A stretch of DNA of 64,000 nucleotides from Cranoglanis bouderius (lineage: Eukaryota; Chordata; Actinopteri; Siluriformes; Cranoglanididae): assembly GCA_023630585.1 (NCBI GenBank), contig CM042539.1, positions 27,415,755-27,479,754 on the forward strand, read 5' to 3'. The position numbers and the translations under genes were made by a program. This document shows, piece after piece, positions 49,454 through 60,448 of this stretch; position 1 is the stretch's first letter, and each line of letters opens with the position of its first letter. Under the pieces are notes generated by a model. It saw nothing but the letters and a program-made list of their open reading frames with translations. It did not search any database and was not told the origin of the DNA.

Positions 49454-49885
49454 GGTCGAGTTTGTTCCAGTCTCAAGAGGATTTGTAAAGATGAAAAGAT
49501 GTAGAATTAGACCTGAGTGGATAAGCAGGAGTAATGCAGTTATAGATTATTTTAATGCAGAAAACTCACCGATAATTTATTGTATAAAAGGGCTCTACCT
49601 GCCAGACGACGTTCAGCCAAAGAGCTCCTAAATGGGAGAATTGGCCATGAACACGCACATCAATAAAAACAGAAAGTGAAGAGGTGTGTGTAATGCCAAC
49701 AGCTGTACAGTGGAGAAGGAGGGAGGAAGAGGAAAGAGGATGAGGATGAGGAAGATGAGGAGTAGGAGGAAGGCCTCGCCCAAAACAGTTTCAAATGAAT
49801 TGCAGGTCTTTGGCTGTGAGTTGGACATGAGAGAGCAGGGAAATATTCCAAATACAGCTGTGAACATCTTCCTTGGATACAGTCA
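49454..49885. other. Intergenic, unassigned
   Basis: A purine-rich GGA/GATGAG block at about 49,715-49,765 gives overlapping frames on both strands; no gene is supported. Confidence 0.5.
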
Positions 49886-50019
49886 AGCAAGGGTTCCAAG
49901 TAGAACCTTTTTTTTGCAAGACAAGAACCCTTAATTATCCGAGGAACCATTAAAAACCCTACAGAGTACCAAGTATCAAGACGTTTTACATATAAATGTC
50001 TGGTATTATTATTATTATT

Positions 50020-50076
<57 letters not shown>

Positions 50077-50950
50077 CTAAAAAAAATTACTACTAATAAA
50101 AAATCTAGAACCCTTAAGGGTTCTTCGGTTGCACCTGTAAGTGTTTCCTTATCAGAGAGGGTTCCAATGTAGATAAAATCCTGAACGCCACTAAACTATT
50201 TTAAAACTATTTTAAACTTTAAAAAAACCTTTAAGGGTTCTTCAGTTTCCCTCCGTGGGAACCTTTAAAGGTTCTCCCCTACAACAAAGTGTTTATGGTA
50301 GTAAGGATTCCAAGTAGAATCTTTTAGGAGGCTAAGAACCCTTAATTATCCAACTAGCCATCAAATAACCTTTAAAGAACCCTTAAAGTGTACCAAGAGC
50401 TAAATGTTAAACTCCTGACAGGTTCTAGGTATGAAGGAGAAAATAATGAGCAATAATTTGTAGTTTGTACCACACACTTAATGCAGTTAATACATCTTAG
50501 AAAAAAATGGTTCTTTAAGGGTTCTCCAAAAAGAGGGAAAAAAGGGTTCTACATGGAATCCTTAAAAATGTTGCTACACTCTTTAAGGGTTAGTCAAATT
50601 ATTAAGGGTCCTTGTCTTGCAAGAAAAATAATTTAAAAATCTACTTGGAACGCTTTATGATAGGAAAACACTTTTGTAGGGATCTGTGCAGAACCTTTAA
50701 GGGTTCCCCCAGAAGGACCGTGAAGAATTTTTTAAATTAGTAGTAGTAATTATTTTATTCTTAATACATAGAACCCGTTTAAAATTGGGATAAAATGTCT
50801 TGATACCTTGGTACACTCTTAAAACGTGTTCTTTACAGGTTCTTGCCTTTCAGTAAAGGTTCTACTCGGAACCCGTTCTGACAGGAAAACACTTGTTATT
50901 GTTATAACCAGTAATCATTTTTTCTTAACACCTAGAACCTTTCGGGCGTT
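49886..50950. repeat. Cluster of AAGGGTTCT / GTTCTACTTGGAACC modules
   Basis: Short modules such as TTCCAAGTAGAACCTTT, AAGACAAGAACCCTTAATTA and their complements (CTTGTCTTGCAAG, AAGGGTTCT) occur many times in both orientations over about 1 kb. Inverted copies, for example about 49,886-49,935 against 50,605-50,655, could form long hairpins. It looks like several stacked copies of one MITE-like family. Confidence 0.6.
50004..50077. repeat. (ATT)n(AAT)n palindromic microsatellite
   Basis: About 19 bases of ATT followed by about 55 bases of AAT, so the tract is partly self-complementary. Confidence 0.93.
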
Positions 50951-51647
50951 TAGAATTTAGCTACTTTTAGAAAAAAAAAGTGTACTTTAATGGATTTCCC
51001 CCCTAAAAGTACAGGAATATGATTAACATGGAAATACATTCATATGCATATGCAGATCTCAGTATTCCACGCTCCAGCTGGGAGAAACACGCCTCTACAG
51101 CTCCACACTGATGAAGTCTTTTAACACACTTCAGTCAGGATGAAAATACCCAGAGCTGATTAAACTCCATCCCGGAAATCTGCTGTTCTGGAACCGATAA
51201 CCCCTGATATGTTGTTCCTTCACCCAGTGTTCAAGTTGAATGTTTCTTAAACCTGTTTTTTTTTTTTTTTTTTTTTTTAATTGCATAACATTATCATCCA
51301 TTTGAAAGCTCTGTGTTACAGTAACAGCGCATCTCAGCAGGCGAATTAAGTTTCACATCAGATTAATACGTGAGGTTCAGCGTATCATCACTTCAGCACT
51401 GAAGTCACATGACCAGGATCAGTTCCTTCCTAAGCGAGAAATTTCCCTGAGGCATGTCACACTCGAAAAAAGCACAAAGTCTCAGGTCCTAGTTTAATTT
51501 AGTTGAATTATACATACATGTGCTTCAGTGGATAATCTGACCTGGATGATGTAGATTTGTACCCAAGAGCTGCTGCTGTAATCATAAAGACCGTCCAGTG
51601 CTCATCCCAGGACTCTTACTCTATGTTCACTACTACAGTTTATCCAC
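50951..51647. other. Intergenic, unassigned
   Basis: Unique, moderately A/T-rich. No exon or named element seen; a T-run lies at about 51,259-51,279. Confidence 0.5.
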
Positions 51648-52102
51648 TAGGGGTGTAAAAGCTTGTCAAGCTTCCACACGATACGATATACGGTTTCGAT
51701 TTCGATTTTTACGCTGTAAAAAGCGTCCACGTCCTCGTGGAACTCGTAATTACAACTTGTAAACTAGGAATTTTCTGAGAGCTCCGATTTGTACCACCTG
51801 ACCGCTGCAACATTATGCGGAAACACTTCAGCAGTAAAATGTAAAAGTATTTATCTCATAATATTTCTGCGTAATAATTCGTATAACATGAATCATTTGC
51901 ATAAATCGTATTGACTATTGTCAATGTGTAAATAATGCAAGATTAATCTGAAAATAAACGAAAGACGTTCTATACGGTTTAAAGTAGCTAGCACAGAGTT
52001 GGATAACCCCCTAATGTCTAATGTCGTATAATTCCGAGCTCATCATCTAGTAATTACGGTAATTCCAACATGGCGTGAACGCAGCCTTACAGTACACCCC
52101 TA
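51648..52102. mobile_element. Non-autonomous hAT-like element (TAGGGGTGTA ends)
   Basis: The left end TAGGGGTGTA and right end TACACCCCTA are exact complements. The 8-bp flanks TTATCCAC (51,640-51,647) and TTATGCAC (52,103-52,110) match in seven of eight positions, fitting an aged hAT target duplication. The interior shares a module with 10,331-10,655. There is no transposase. Confidence 0.8.
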
Positions 52103-52689
52103 TTATGCACAGTTCAGACCTGCTGACTTTTGCGTAGGAAAGGAAAAGCTCTGCTTTTTAACATCAGAGTTAAATCGACTTATCACTCAAAAATACGCGC
52201 AAAGGGCAGTCTGTCTCGACTCGATTTTCTCACTTGAAAGACATGACGCCCTCGCTTTCTGTCACGGTGAATGCAGACCGTTCTGAGGTCATTAATACGA
52301 AATAAAATTGATCAGTGTATTGCTAACACTAGACAAGTATATAAATCTGACATTTTAACTATTATGTATTTGATATTTAACATTAAGAGTTACAGTTGTG
52401 TTGAAATAAATAGAAGCGCGTTAATAAAAGTGAATAAAGTGCAAATATTTTTTAAAAGCTTTTAGTTGCATATTTCAAATGTAGTGGAAACATTACACAT
52501 TCAATTCCAAATGAAAGCATTAACAAATGTTATCAAGTCTGCGTTATTCTTTTACAGGAAGCAAAGAAAAGGAATATTAATCTGTTCAAAAAAAAAAAAT
52601 ATAGCAGTGCCGACATTTTTCTCTTCAAACTCAAACACTTATAAACTGAAGAAATTCTTCAAGATTTAACTTCACTTTAAATTACTGAA
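52103..52689. other. A/T-rich flank of the Tc1-like pseudogene
   Basis: The part from about 52,600 is probably the terminal region of the next element. The frames at 52,271-52,465 and 52,466-52,669 show no recognisable domain. Confidence 0.45.
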
Positions 52690-53358
52690 CTAATATTTAG
52701 TTGCATAACCATTGCTTTTGATAACTGCTGCGCATCTGTGTTGCATCGAGTCGACCAACTTCTGGCACCCAGAAACAGGTATTTTAGCCCAGGATGAAGG
52801 AATGCGGTGAATTTTTGGGTTTTGCTTCAGAAACTGCGTTTTTAATGTCACCCAACAAGTTTTCAATGGGGTTGAGGTCAGGGGATTGAGTTGGCCACTC
52901 CATTACCTCAATCCTCTTTGTCTGGAATCAAGATGTTGCTCGCTTACTCGTGTGTTTGGGGTCGTTGTCTTGTTGAAACACCCATGTCAGGGGCTATTTC
53001 CTCTTCGGCATAGGGCAACATAATCTCTTCAAGTATTCTGAGGTATTCAAACTGATCCATGATCCCTGGTATACGATAAATATGCCCAACACCGTAGTAT
53101 AAAAAACATCCCCATACCATGATTTTTTGCGCCACCATGCTTCACTGTCTTCACAGTGTACTGTGGCTTGAATTCAGTACCCGGGGGTCGCCTGACGTAC
53201 TGTCGATGGACACTAAGATGAGATAAGATAAGATAATACTTTATTAATCCCCAGACGGAGAAATTTGGGGGTCACAGCAGCAGCAAGACAGGTGAAGAAA
53301 ATAGAGACAGTAAGGAGAAAAAATACAGGGGTATATAAAGAACATAGTGGATACATAC

Positions 53359-53444
<86 letters not shown>

Positions 53445-53990
53445 AAACGTAAGAGCAAACTGTAATGTACATATGAACAATATAAACAACAATGTACACT
53501 ATATACATATACACATATTGCATATGTACTGTATACACAATACTATATCATCATACAATATATATATATATATATATATATAATATACCTGTAGCAGTTG
53601 TACAGTGTAAACAGTATAAACATGTAACAGTGACTATGCATAGTGATATATAAACAATATAAATAGTACAACACTAGACCCGAAAAGAACAATTTTATTG
53701 TCATCAGTCCACAGAATGTTATGCCATTTCTCTTTGGGCCAGTCGATGTGTTCTTTGGTAAATTTTAACCGATTCTGCACATGCTGTTTTTTCAACAATG
53801 GTGCTTTACGGGGGCTTCTTGCTGATAGCTCAGCTTTGATCAAACGTCTTCTGACTGTAACAGCACTTACAGGTAATTTTAGATCCTCTGTGATCTTTCT
53901 GGAGGTGATGATTGGCTGAATCTTTTTATATTTATACGTGAATTTATACGTTTTCCCCTTTCCAATCAACTTTTGAATCAAATTACGTCA
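52690..53990 (-). pseudogene. Second Tc1-like transposase, split and decayed
   Basis: Minus-strand transposase of a family different from the one at 3.6 kb. The N-terminal part (53,634-53,981) has a helix-turn-helix-like segment, then a stretch ending NILWTDDNKIVLFGSS, where the first catalytic Asp lies. An inserted repeat (53,216-53,670) cuts the code at this point. The rest resumes at about 53,210 with KIMVWGCF, PDMGVSTRQRPQTHE (frameshifted where DNDPKHT is expected), PTQSPDLNPIEN and a stop at 52,690-52,692. Several frame changes are present, so it is inactive. The terminal inverted repeats could not be placed with confidence. Confidence 0.85.
53216..53670. mobile_element. Retroposon-like insertion with (TA)n inside the Tc1 pseudogene
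   Basis: The 455-bp insert is flanked by ACACTA at 53,210-53,215 and 53,671-53,676. It starts with GAT/AGATAAGATAA units and ACTTTATTAATCCCC followed by GAGAAATTTGGGGG, a motif typical of fish non-LTR retroposon 3' ends in reverse orientation. It includes a (TA)n tract at 53,364-53,443. No reverse transcriptase is present. Confidence 0.6.
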
Positions 53991-55281
53991 TTCCTCCGAA
54001 CAGCGTTTGGAACAGCGTTTGGAACAGTGTTTGGCCCATTTTACATAGCAATTCAGAAGGAAATATATTTTATAACTGTGTGAAACATTTGCTTCCCTTC
54101 TTCCTTAATAAAGGACAATTAATGACACTTGTCTTTTCACAGTATGAATGAATTCTCTAATTAAACTCCACACTGCTATTGTTTTGAACACGCCCCTTTC
54201 AACGAATGAGTCAGTTGCTCAGAACAAGCAGCGTGCACGTCATGACAGTTGGGTCTGTTGGTTTTCTATTACACTACTACATCTACAAGTAAATTATTTG
54301 CAATGCAGAAATATCACTACTACTAATACCAGTGGTTCATCAGGTTACTGATGTTGCATTTGTTTTTTTAACACAACTGTAACTATATTTCAAAACAGCA
54401 CTTTTTCAGTTTTTGGATGAAAGACAAAAAAGGCAGAAGATGCTTACTGAAAAAATATGAAATAGGCCTACAATGAAGTCTCAAATTGAACATTTTACAA
54501 ATAATTTGACTGGGAATGATAATTAGACTGCGTTCACAGTGACTGTTTTTTTTCCTTTGCAGTCTTGCGCCCATCTGCGCAGACGCCTTCGAACAGTTTG
54601 GGCAGATCAACAGTGAAAAATATCAGCCGTGTGGAAACATTTCTCAGGTTTCACAGGTTAGTGAGATTAGAGAAGTGATGTGTAAAAGGACTGGATTCGA
54701 CATGTGCTGTGTTATGTTTTTACTGTGTACGGCATTTTTAGTGAGGTTCCACCCCCTTTCACATTCTTCAGGATTTATTCACCCTACTGACCTGTGCCTC
54801 ATCCATTACCACAATGTTATAGGTTACCAGAAGCAACAAAATCATTTAAATGCTAAAAAGCGTAGACCACAAGCTGTGTTTTCCGGCCTTTTTCACAAAG
54901 CCCTAACGTTCGGTTACATATTTACAGTATGCATCGACTATCCATCTCTACCAGACAAAATCAATCTGCATGGAACTCATGGAAAATAAGAAACTGGTTT
55001 GGAGAATCCCGAAAAGTTCCCTCCTGTCCTCCATGTGGCGGCGGGCTATTACGGTTGTTTTTTTTTGGGGTTGAGAACAATGCGTACAATAGAAGGCCAA
55101 TCTGGAAAATGCGCACCAAAAGGTCTTTCATAAACACTCCAGAAACATTAGAGAGATGATGTTTACTGTAAGTAGCGCACTCCCTTTTACCTGCTTCAAT
55201 TTAATTTTCATTTTCCCCAGCTGGGCAGTTGTGAGGCCAAAAAAAAAAAAAAAAAAAAAAAAAAAACGCATCTCACTCCCT

Positions 55282-55343
<62 letters not shown>

Positions 55344-56161
55344 TACTCATACACACACTCTTACCACCACAGAGGGCCAGAGACAGAAGTGGTCCACTCA
55401 GTTAGGGCTCTTAATGTAAATTCCATTTCAGAGGCTATTATCCTTGCGTATTTTCCAGACCTTTCTTTTAGCAATACAGGCAGCTGCCCCATGGCAACTC
55501 CCCCCCCCCCCCCCCCGAACCTCTTTCAGCCCCCCCACCCCCCACCCCCCCTCACCCTGGGGATGCTGTGAAATGCTTATTCAACAATCGCTTGCCATAA
55601 AGAAGCGTAATGACATTTCAGAGGCAAAGAGGTCCGTGTGGTTTTTAATTCATATTTAATGGTCGCCAGGCTAAATAGGCTCCACTATCCTAAATGAGAG
55701 CTCTGCTTTCTCTCTCTCTCTCTCTCTCTCTCTCGTTCTGTCGCTCATGCTCTCAGGGCCGAGGTGTGTCCATTTTGGTAAACACTACCTTTGTTTTCTG
55801 TATCTGTGCACCTCATATACGCTGTGTTGATACACAAGAATGATGGGCACGCCGTCTGTGCGTAGAGGAAGGAGTAGCTGAGTAGTGAACGTATGTAGTA
55901 CTACGACGCTAACGTGACGTTCACAACGCAGCATTTTCCATGTACGTGTGCCACATGGAGCCACAAATTTTGGGACAGCAGCAGGCAACGAAGCAACAGC
56001 GCGCCATCTGAATTGGGAGATTTCAATTCTCTGTATATCACTGTAAAGCGACAAATCTAAACGGCTAATTTCTCGAATAATTTCTCGGCCCGATCCTATA
56101 GCACATGTGGTCTGACATTTCTTCAGTTCCCAACTCACAACTAAAGTTCCTGCTTGCAATA
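53991..56161. other. Largely unique intergenic DNA left of LTR element 2
   Basis: Contains an A-run at about 55,239-55,266, a (CA)n at 55,284-55,340, a C-run at about 55,499-55,516 and a (CT)n near 55,708-55,735. The rest, mainly 54,660-55,230 and 55,390-55,700, is non-repetitive and could be conserved non-coding DNA. The 104-codon frame at 54,675-54,989 and the 155-codon minus frame at 55,785-56,252 have no known domain, and the second runs into the LTR, so I do not call them genes. Confidence 0.45.
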
Positions 56162-57513
56162 TGTAATGCCTCAGCACAAGCAGCATCATATAATTCACAC
56201 AATTATATCCAGAAGAAATAAAACAATGGGCCTTCTCAGCCAGAGAACCCACAAGAAACTCTGGACCAAAATGTCTCCACTCAGGGAGCCATAAAACAAG
56301 GAATCCACCCCAGACACCCAGGAGCCACTTAAATCCAGCATATGCATCTGCCTTATCTCAACCAACACGGCAAGCGTTAAAGGCCTCCTTGACCCAGGGC
56401 TGAACCCTCTCGACCACAGAAACTGCTCTCAAATGCAGTGATTTAGGCCTTTTTGGGGCCAGACCAGTAAGGCCAATAAATTGTGGAAGGAAGGAGAGAC
56501 CTTTTCGCTCAGTCACAAAGATTACACATTCCACAATTCCACACAAGGACTCACACACTCCACAATCGGTGCCTACCAGGAGCAACGACTGTGGGAATTA
56601 ATACATCTTTGAACAACTGCAATCACCTATGTCCTACCATGTGTTGTTCTATTTTCGTCATGTGTATCACCTTTAAGTTGCCACTAATTATCTCATTTAA
56701 TCATGTATTAGTGTAGTAGCCCTAGGAGGATCATTGTGTTTTAAATATTAGTAATGTACTTTAAGTATAGTCAAACATGTCTTGTTTGGTATGTATGTGT
56801 TCATTGAGTGATTTCCTAAATCATAAGCGTAAGGAAATTTGTGTAGATTGTTCTGATATGTACATGCAAGTTTCAGGACAAAGTTTAATAATCCACTCAT
56901 CATTGAAGAGTGCGGAACCACTCATCCACATGGACAAGGGGCTGATTAGCATAATAGGTGGAGAATCTGGCTAACACCCCGCCCAAAGACAATATTGATT
57001 GGAGGAAGCACTCTGGGCTGGACTAGCCCAGGAAGTGTTAAAATCCTAAGAACACAAGTTTGAGGCGGTCACTTGCTTCGCTCTCTCTCGTGTCTCTTGC
57101 TTCTTGGCACGTTTCGAAGGACGGGGTCGGCGGAGGGTCTCCAGAGCCAATCAACGTCGGAGAGATCAGATCACGTTTACCTCGGCCTGGGGACCCAGCG
57201 AGAGCCGCCGCCTGCTTTTCAAACCTCCCGCCTTCATTCCACTCAGCATTCCGATTGGTCTTCCGAGACGCCTCTCACCGACCAGACCGCTGACGACACC
57301 ACGACGTAACGAGGAAATCCCTTCAACACAGCTAAGGCAAGCGCAATACCCCAGAATCTAGCTAATCTGGTGTCTATAATAAGTTGAGCCCTTCTAAAGG
57401 AAGTGAAGATAAATTAATAAGTTGATGGTTCGTTCAGATCATGGTCTGTGAAATAGCATGCAACGCTAGAGACTCGGAACTTCATTCACCCTTCATCATC
57501 ACCCGTTTATGTA

Positions 57514-57547
<34 letters not shown>

Positions 57548-58053
57548 ATATATTAGATTAGTTTCTGTGTCATAGAATAGTTCAATAAAGTCTCGTCTGT
57601 TCTTAAATACGTGTTCTTTTTGCTTACAAGTGTCTATTGCCTTGAATTGCGATTCTGCTACATGCTCTTAGAATAATGTGTCACTATGTTTAGGATATTA
57701 TTGCCGGTGGCCACGGAGGTAATATCTAATGCATAATTGATGAATACACTAGTTTCAACTTATCGCTGGACGAATAGTTGATCAGTAATACTCAATTAGT
57801 CAAATTTCCCTTTTCGAGCTGATCTGTTAATCTCTCTGACATCTCTGGAGGAGAATAAAGATAGCTCGATTTAACAACTAATTTTTACTTACGTAAAATG
57901 GTGGAGAATATATCAAATTAACCCAAACAGCTAATTTTCACTACATATTCTGGTAGATAAGGCGGGCACGCTTTAAAACTCTTGTCTCCTTTAAAACGGT
58001 GCTTTGAATCCAAGCGTGCGCTTTTCTTTCATTTTTAAAGCTGATTCGCTACA
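56162..58053 (+). repeat. 5' LTR of element 2 (3' limit uncertain)
   Basis: Starts TGTAATGCC. Candidate ends are CTGCTACA at 57,662 (1,501 bases), CACTACA at 57,945 or CGCTACA at 58,053 (1,892 bases). The last is favoured because it puts the LTR 5 bases before the perfect primer-binding site, like the 4 bases in element 1. A (GT)n tract is at about 57,513-57,543 and AATAAA at 57,584-57,589. The matching part of the 3' LTR is beyond the window. Confidence 0.75.
57584..57589 (+). terminator. LTR polyadenylation signal
   Basis: AATAAA in TTCAATAAAG, followed by GTCTGTTCTT and GTGTTCTTTTTG, a G/T-rich stretch as expected downstream of a cleavage site. It would define the R/U5 part of the LTR. 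Confidence 0.6.
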
Positions 58054-58077
58054 TATTTTGGTGGAGAATGCGGGCAA
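57877..58077 (+). repeat. Three tandem LTR-end plus primer-binding-site units
   Basis: Three related blocks: about 57,877-57,914 (TTACGTAAAA then TGGTGGAGAATATATC), 57,929-57,969 (CACTACATATTC then TGGTAGATAAGGCGGGCA) and 58,039-58,077 (CGCTACATATTT then TGGTGGAGAATGCGGGCA). Each has the order AGCTAATT / CTACATATT / TGGT-GA-AA. The first is most changed in its left part and the third fits a tRNA best. Confidence 0.75.
58059..58075 (+). other. Primer-binding site, tRNA-Ala type
   Basis: TGGTGGAGAATGCGGGC is the exact complement of GCCCGCATTCTCCA plus CCA, the 3' end of an animal tRNA-Ala(AGC) variant as I recall it. It would prime minus-strand DNA synthesis. Confidence 0.75.
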
Positions 58078-58262
58078 TTCAATCTAGACTGTAAGCATTG
58101 AGTCACGTGTGTAACTTTTCTATTATTGTGGATAATAGATCAGAGACGGAAAGACGAGTCTGATGTGTGAATGTGTGATGTACACAATGTGTGCCGGTTT
58201 GCTGTGTGAATGGATGTGAAGTGATAGCCCGGTCTGCTTCTCTATTGTTAACTTGCAGGGAG

Positions 58263-58575
58263 TAATAATTAAAAGTGCCCCTGGTAGGACGAAGAAATCT
58301 CCTCTCAGTGTGGCAAGGATAAGGATATTGAGCGTGTTCCTCAAATTCTTCCTAAAAGGCCGTATGTATAGCTAAATTGATGCATTGTGTGTTCCAGTGT
58401 TGGTCAAACAGCTATCATAATCATTAAAATTGCCTCTGTCAGAACGAAGAAATCTTCTCACAGTACGGTAAAAATAGAGAGTTGAGCGTGTTCCTCAGTC
58501 TCTTTTGAACGGCCTCGTGTTGTAGCTAAATGATGTCATTGCGTGTTCCAATGCCAGTCCAATAGCTATTTTAAT
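58263..58575. repeat. 155-bp tandem duplication in the leader
   Basis: Shared blocks are ACGAAGAAATCT (58,289 and 58,444), TTGAGCGTGTTCCTCA, and GTAGCTAAAT/GTATAGCTAAAT before a GCATTGTGTGTTCCA/GCGTGTTCCA block. The copies are clearly diverged, so the duplication is older than the insertion. Confidence 0.75.
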
Positions 58576-58732
58576 TCCCTGAGTTAACTATCAGAGCAGC
58601 GAGCTCGTGCTTGTCCTTTGTGTCCGCTCGCAGAGTAGCTTTGAGAGAGATACGCCTCTCAGTGCAACACTTTCAGTGTCCGAGCTGTGTTGAATGAAAG
58701 TTTGTTTAAAACGAGATCAAATTAAATTTTGA

Positions 58733-59175
58733 TAAGTTTGTGTAACCAACAGCGTAAAAAAAGGAAACCCTGTTGTGTTTGTGTGCCCAGTGAAGCTGGC
58801 ACTGAATTTTAAGATCCTCCGAGATCGCATTTATTAGTTTATAAGTATTGAGTTAGCCGCAGGGAACCTGCAGATTAAACTGATCTCACGGTGAAAACCT
58901 GAGCTTTGAAGCGCCACGTCATAAAACGGGCTACAAATAGTGTTTATTTGTGTGAAATGCGCTGACATTTCCCAACATGCTATATTTGCATGCAGCAATT
59001 CATGATCGTGTGTTTTGCATTTGAAATTCCGTTGCAGCCAGTAAAGCGGAATAAATTCGTTTAACCAACAGCGAAAAAAAAAAACAAAAAACTGCTGTGT
59101 TTGTGTGTCCAGAGAAGCTAAAATCCACCGAGATCGCATTACTCGCAGTGTACCCGCTGCTTAAATAAGTTTATA
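58733..59175. repeat. Duplicated AACCAACAGCG block in the leader
   Basis: AACCAACAGCG, an A-run, then TGTTTGTGTG-CCAG-GAAGCT and GAGATCGCATT occur at 58,744-58,840 and again at about 59,062-59,140. Unlike the 155-bp duplication, the copies are separated by about 200 bases. Confidence 0.7.
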
Positions 59176-60448
59176 TCACTCTCAGCAAAGAGAGATTCTT
59201 AGCGCCACGCCCACTCGCAAGCTACAAGTAAGTGGTGTGTTACGTGCGTAGTGTTTAAATGCGCCGACGTTCATGCAAAACGCTTGCGTGCAACACACAA
59301 CGTACTAACTGTGTTTGTGTAGATTGCCATAGCAACGAGTGAACCCGGACGTCCTAGGAGACTCTTCCGTTGTAACTCCGAACTGCGCATGCGTAGTCAT
59401 CCGACGCCATATTGTAAACAAACTCTCCGGTGTTGCTAAGCTACCCGAAGCAGTGTGTACATTGAGGCATACGCTAAAACGCCTCAAAGACTAGCAGTTA
59501 GCGATTAGCATGTTGTGACTTACAGCAGTTGGATACAGCTAACGTTTTGGGTACTGCTAAAGTGATTAACCCCTGTACTTCTCTTTCACTTTCTCGTTTC
59601 ATTTACTTTCCTCACTTTTACCATTTTCCCTCATTCTTCTAGAAAGGAGACACTTACCCACAATAATTTACTGTGTTAAATGTAAATTTAATAAAGCTAT
59701 TAAATTTAACTGAAAACACTCTAAATTGTGGATGCTTCTCCATCAAGTTAAAACACGGTTATTTAACCTCTAAGGCCCTGCAATAGGATACACTACTAAC
59801 CTTTCCTTTTTAATGAATTTCAAAGTAAATCAGAGATAACCCTCTTTTACTTTAAGCTCATTCCAGGCATATAGTTGTACATCAACTGTAAATCAATATT
59901 CCTAGTTAAGCATAACTGCAGGAGAGCCTATCTGTGAACTCGATACACTCACTAACTGAGCTTTATCACACTCAGTCCCTTTCTGTCCTTTTCTACCTGC
60001 TTCTTTCTTAGCGATCACGTTTCAGAGACCAAGCCTGTGTGAACCATCAACAGACTCTACAAAAAAAAAAAAGGGGGAATAAGCCATAAGAGTTTAATCA
60101 ATCCCTGCTTGATTTATACCAAATCTAATTTCTTCTGATTTTCAAATCTTTGAATTTCTTTCTAGTTTTCTTTTAACAGAAGAAGTTTCTTCCATCGAGA
60201 ACAGCTTTGTTATTCCTTCTCTGTTTTCCCCTTTAGTCGTTTGTTTTGATTTGTGTTGCAGGAAGAAAGACTCCACCCACTAGTCATTCTCCCGCAGTGA
60301 GACCACAAGTCCTCAAAACACGCCACTAGAGGTTCACAATCACAATCACTTAAACAACATTTAGCTGTCCCACTACACTTAGGCTCCCACACATTGTAAA
60401 GATCTGTGTCAGTCTCTCCAACGCCAGGCTCCCCCACGACGTGCCAAT

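Larger units (their letters stand above)
58078..60448 (+). other. Long 5' leader of element 2
   Basis: About 2.4 kb without a supported ORF. It is built in part from duplications: 58,263-58,418 is repeated at 58,419-58,575, and 58,733-58,850 at about 59,056-59,175. A minus frame at 58,834-59,139 is not supported. RNA packaging signals would be expected here. Confidence 0.6.

Noticed and set aside
54675..54989. 104-codon plus-strand frame with a hydrophobic start
   Set aside because: No family recognised, no promoter or splice support, and the end of the frame is ordinary intergenic sequence.
55785..56252. 155-codon minus-strand frame
   Set aside because: It starts inside the LTR of element 2 and crosses its border, so it exists only by chance of insertion.
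57060..57361. Three overlapping 77-85 codon frames, repeated at 63,624-63,925
   Set aside because: They lie in the LTR of element 2 and are duplicated only because the LTR is. All three plus frames are open for a similar length and none shows a domain.
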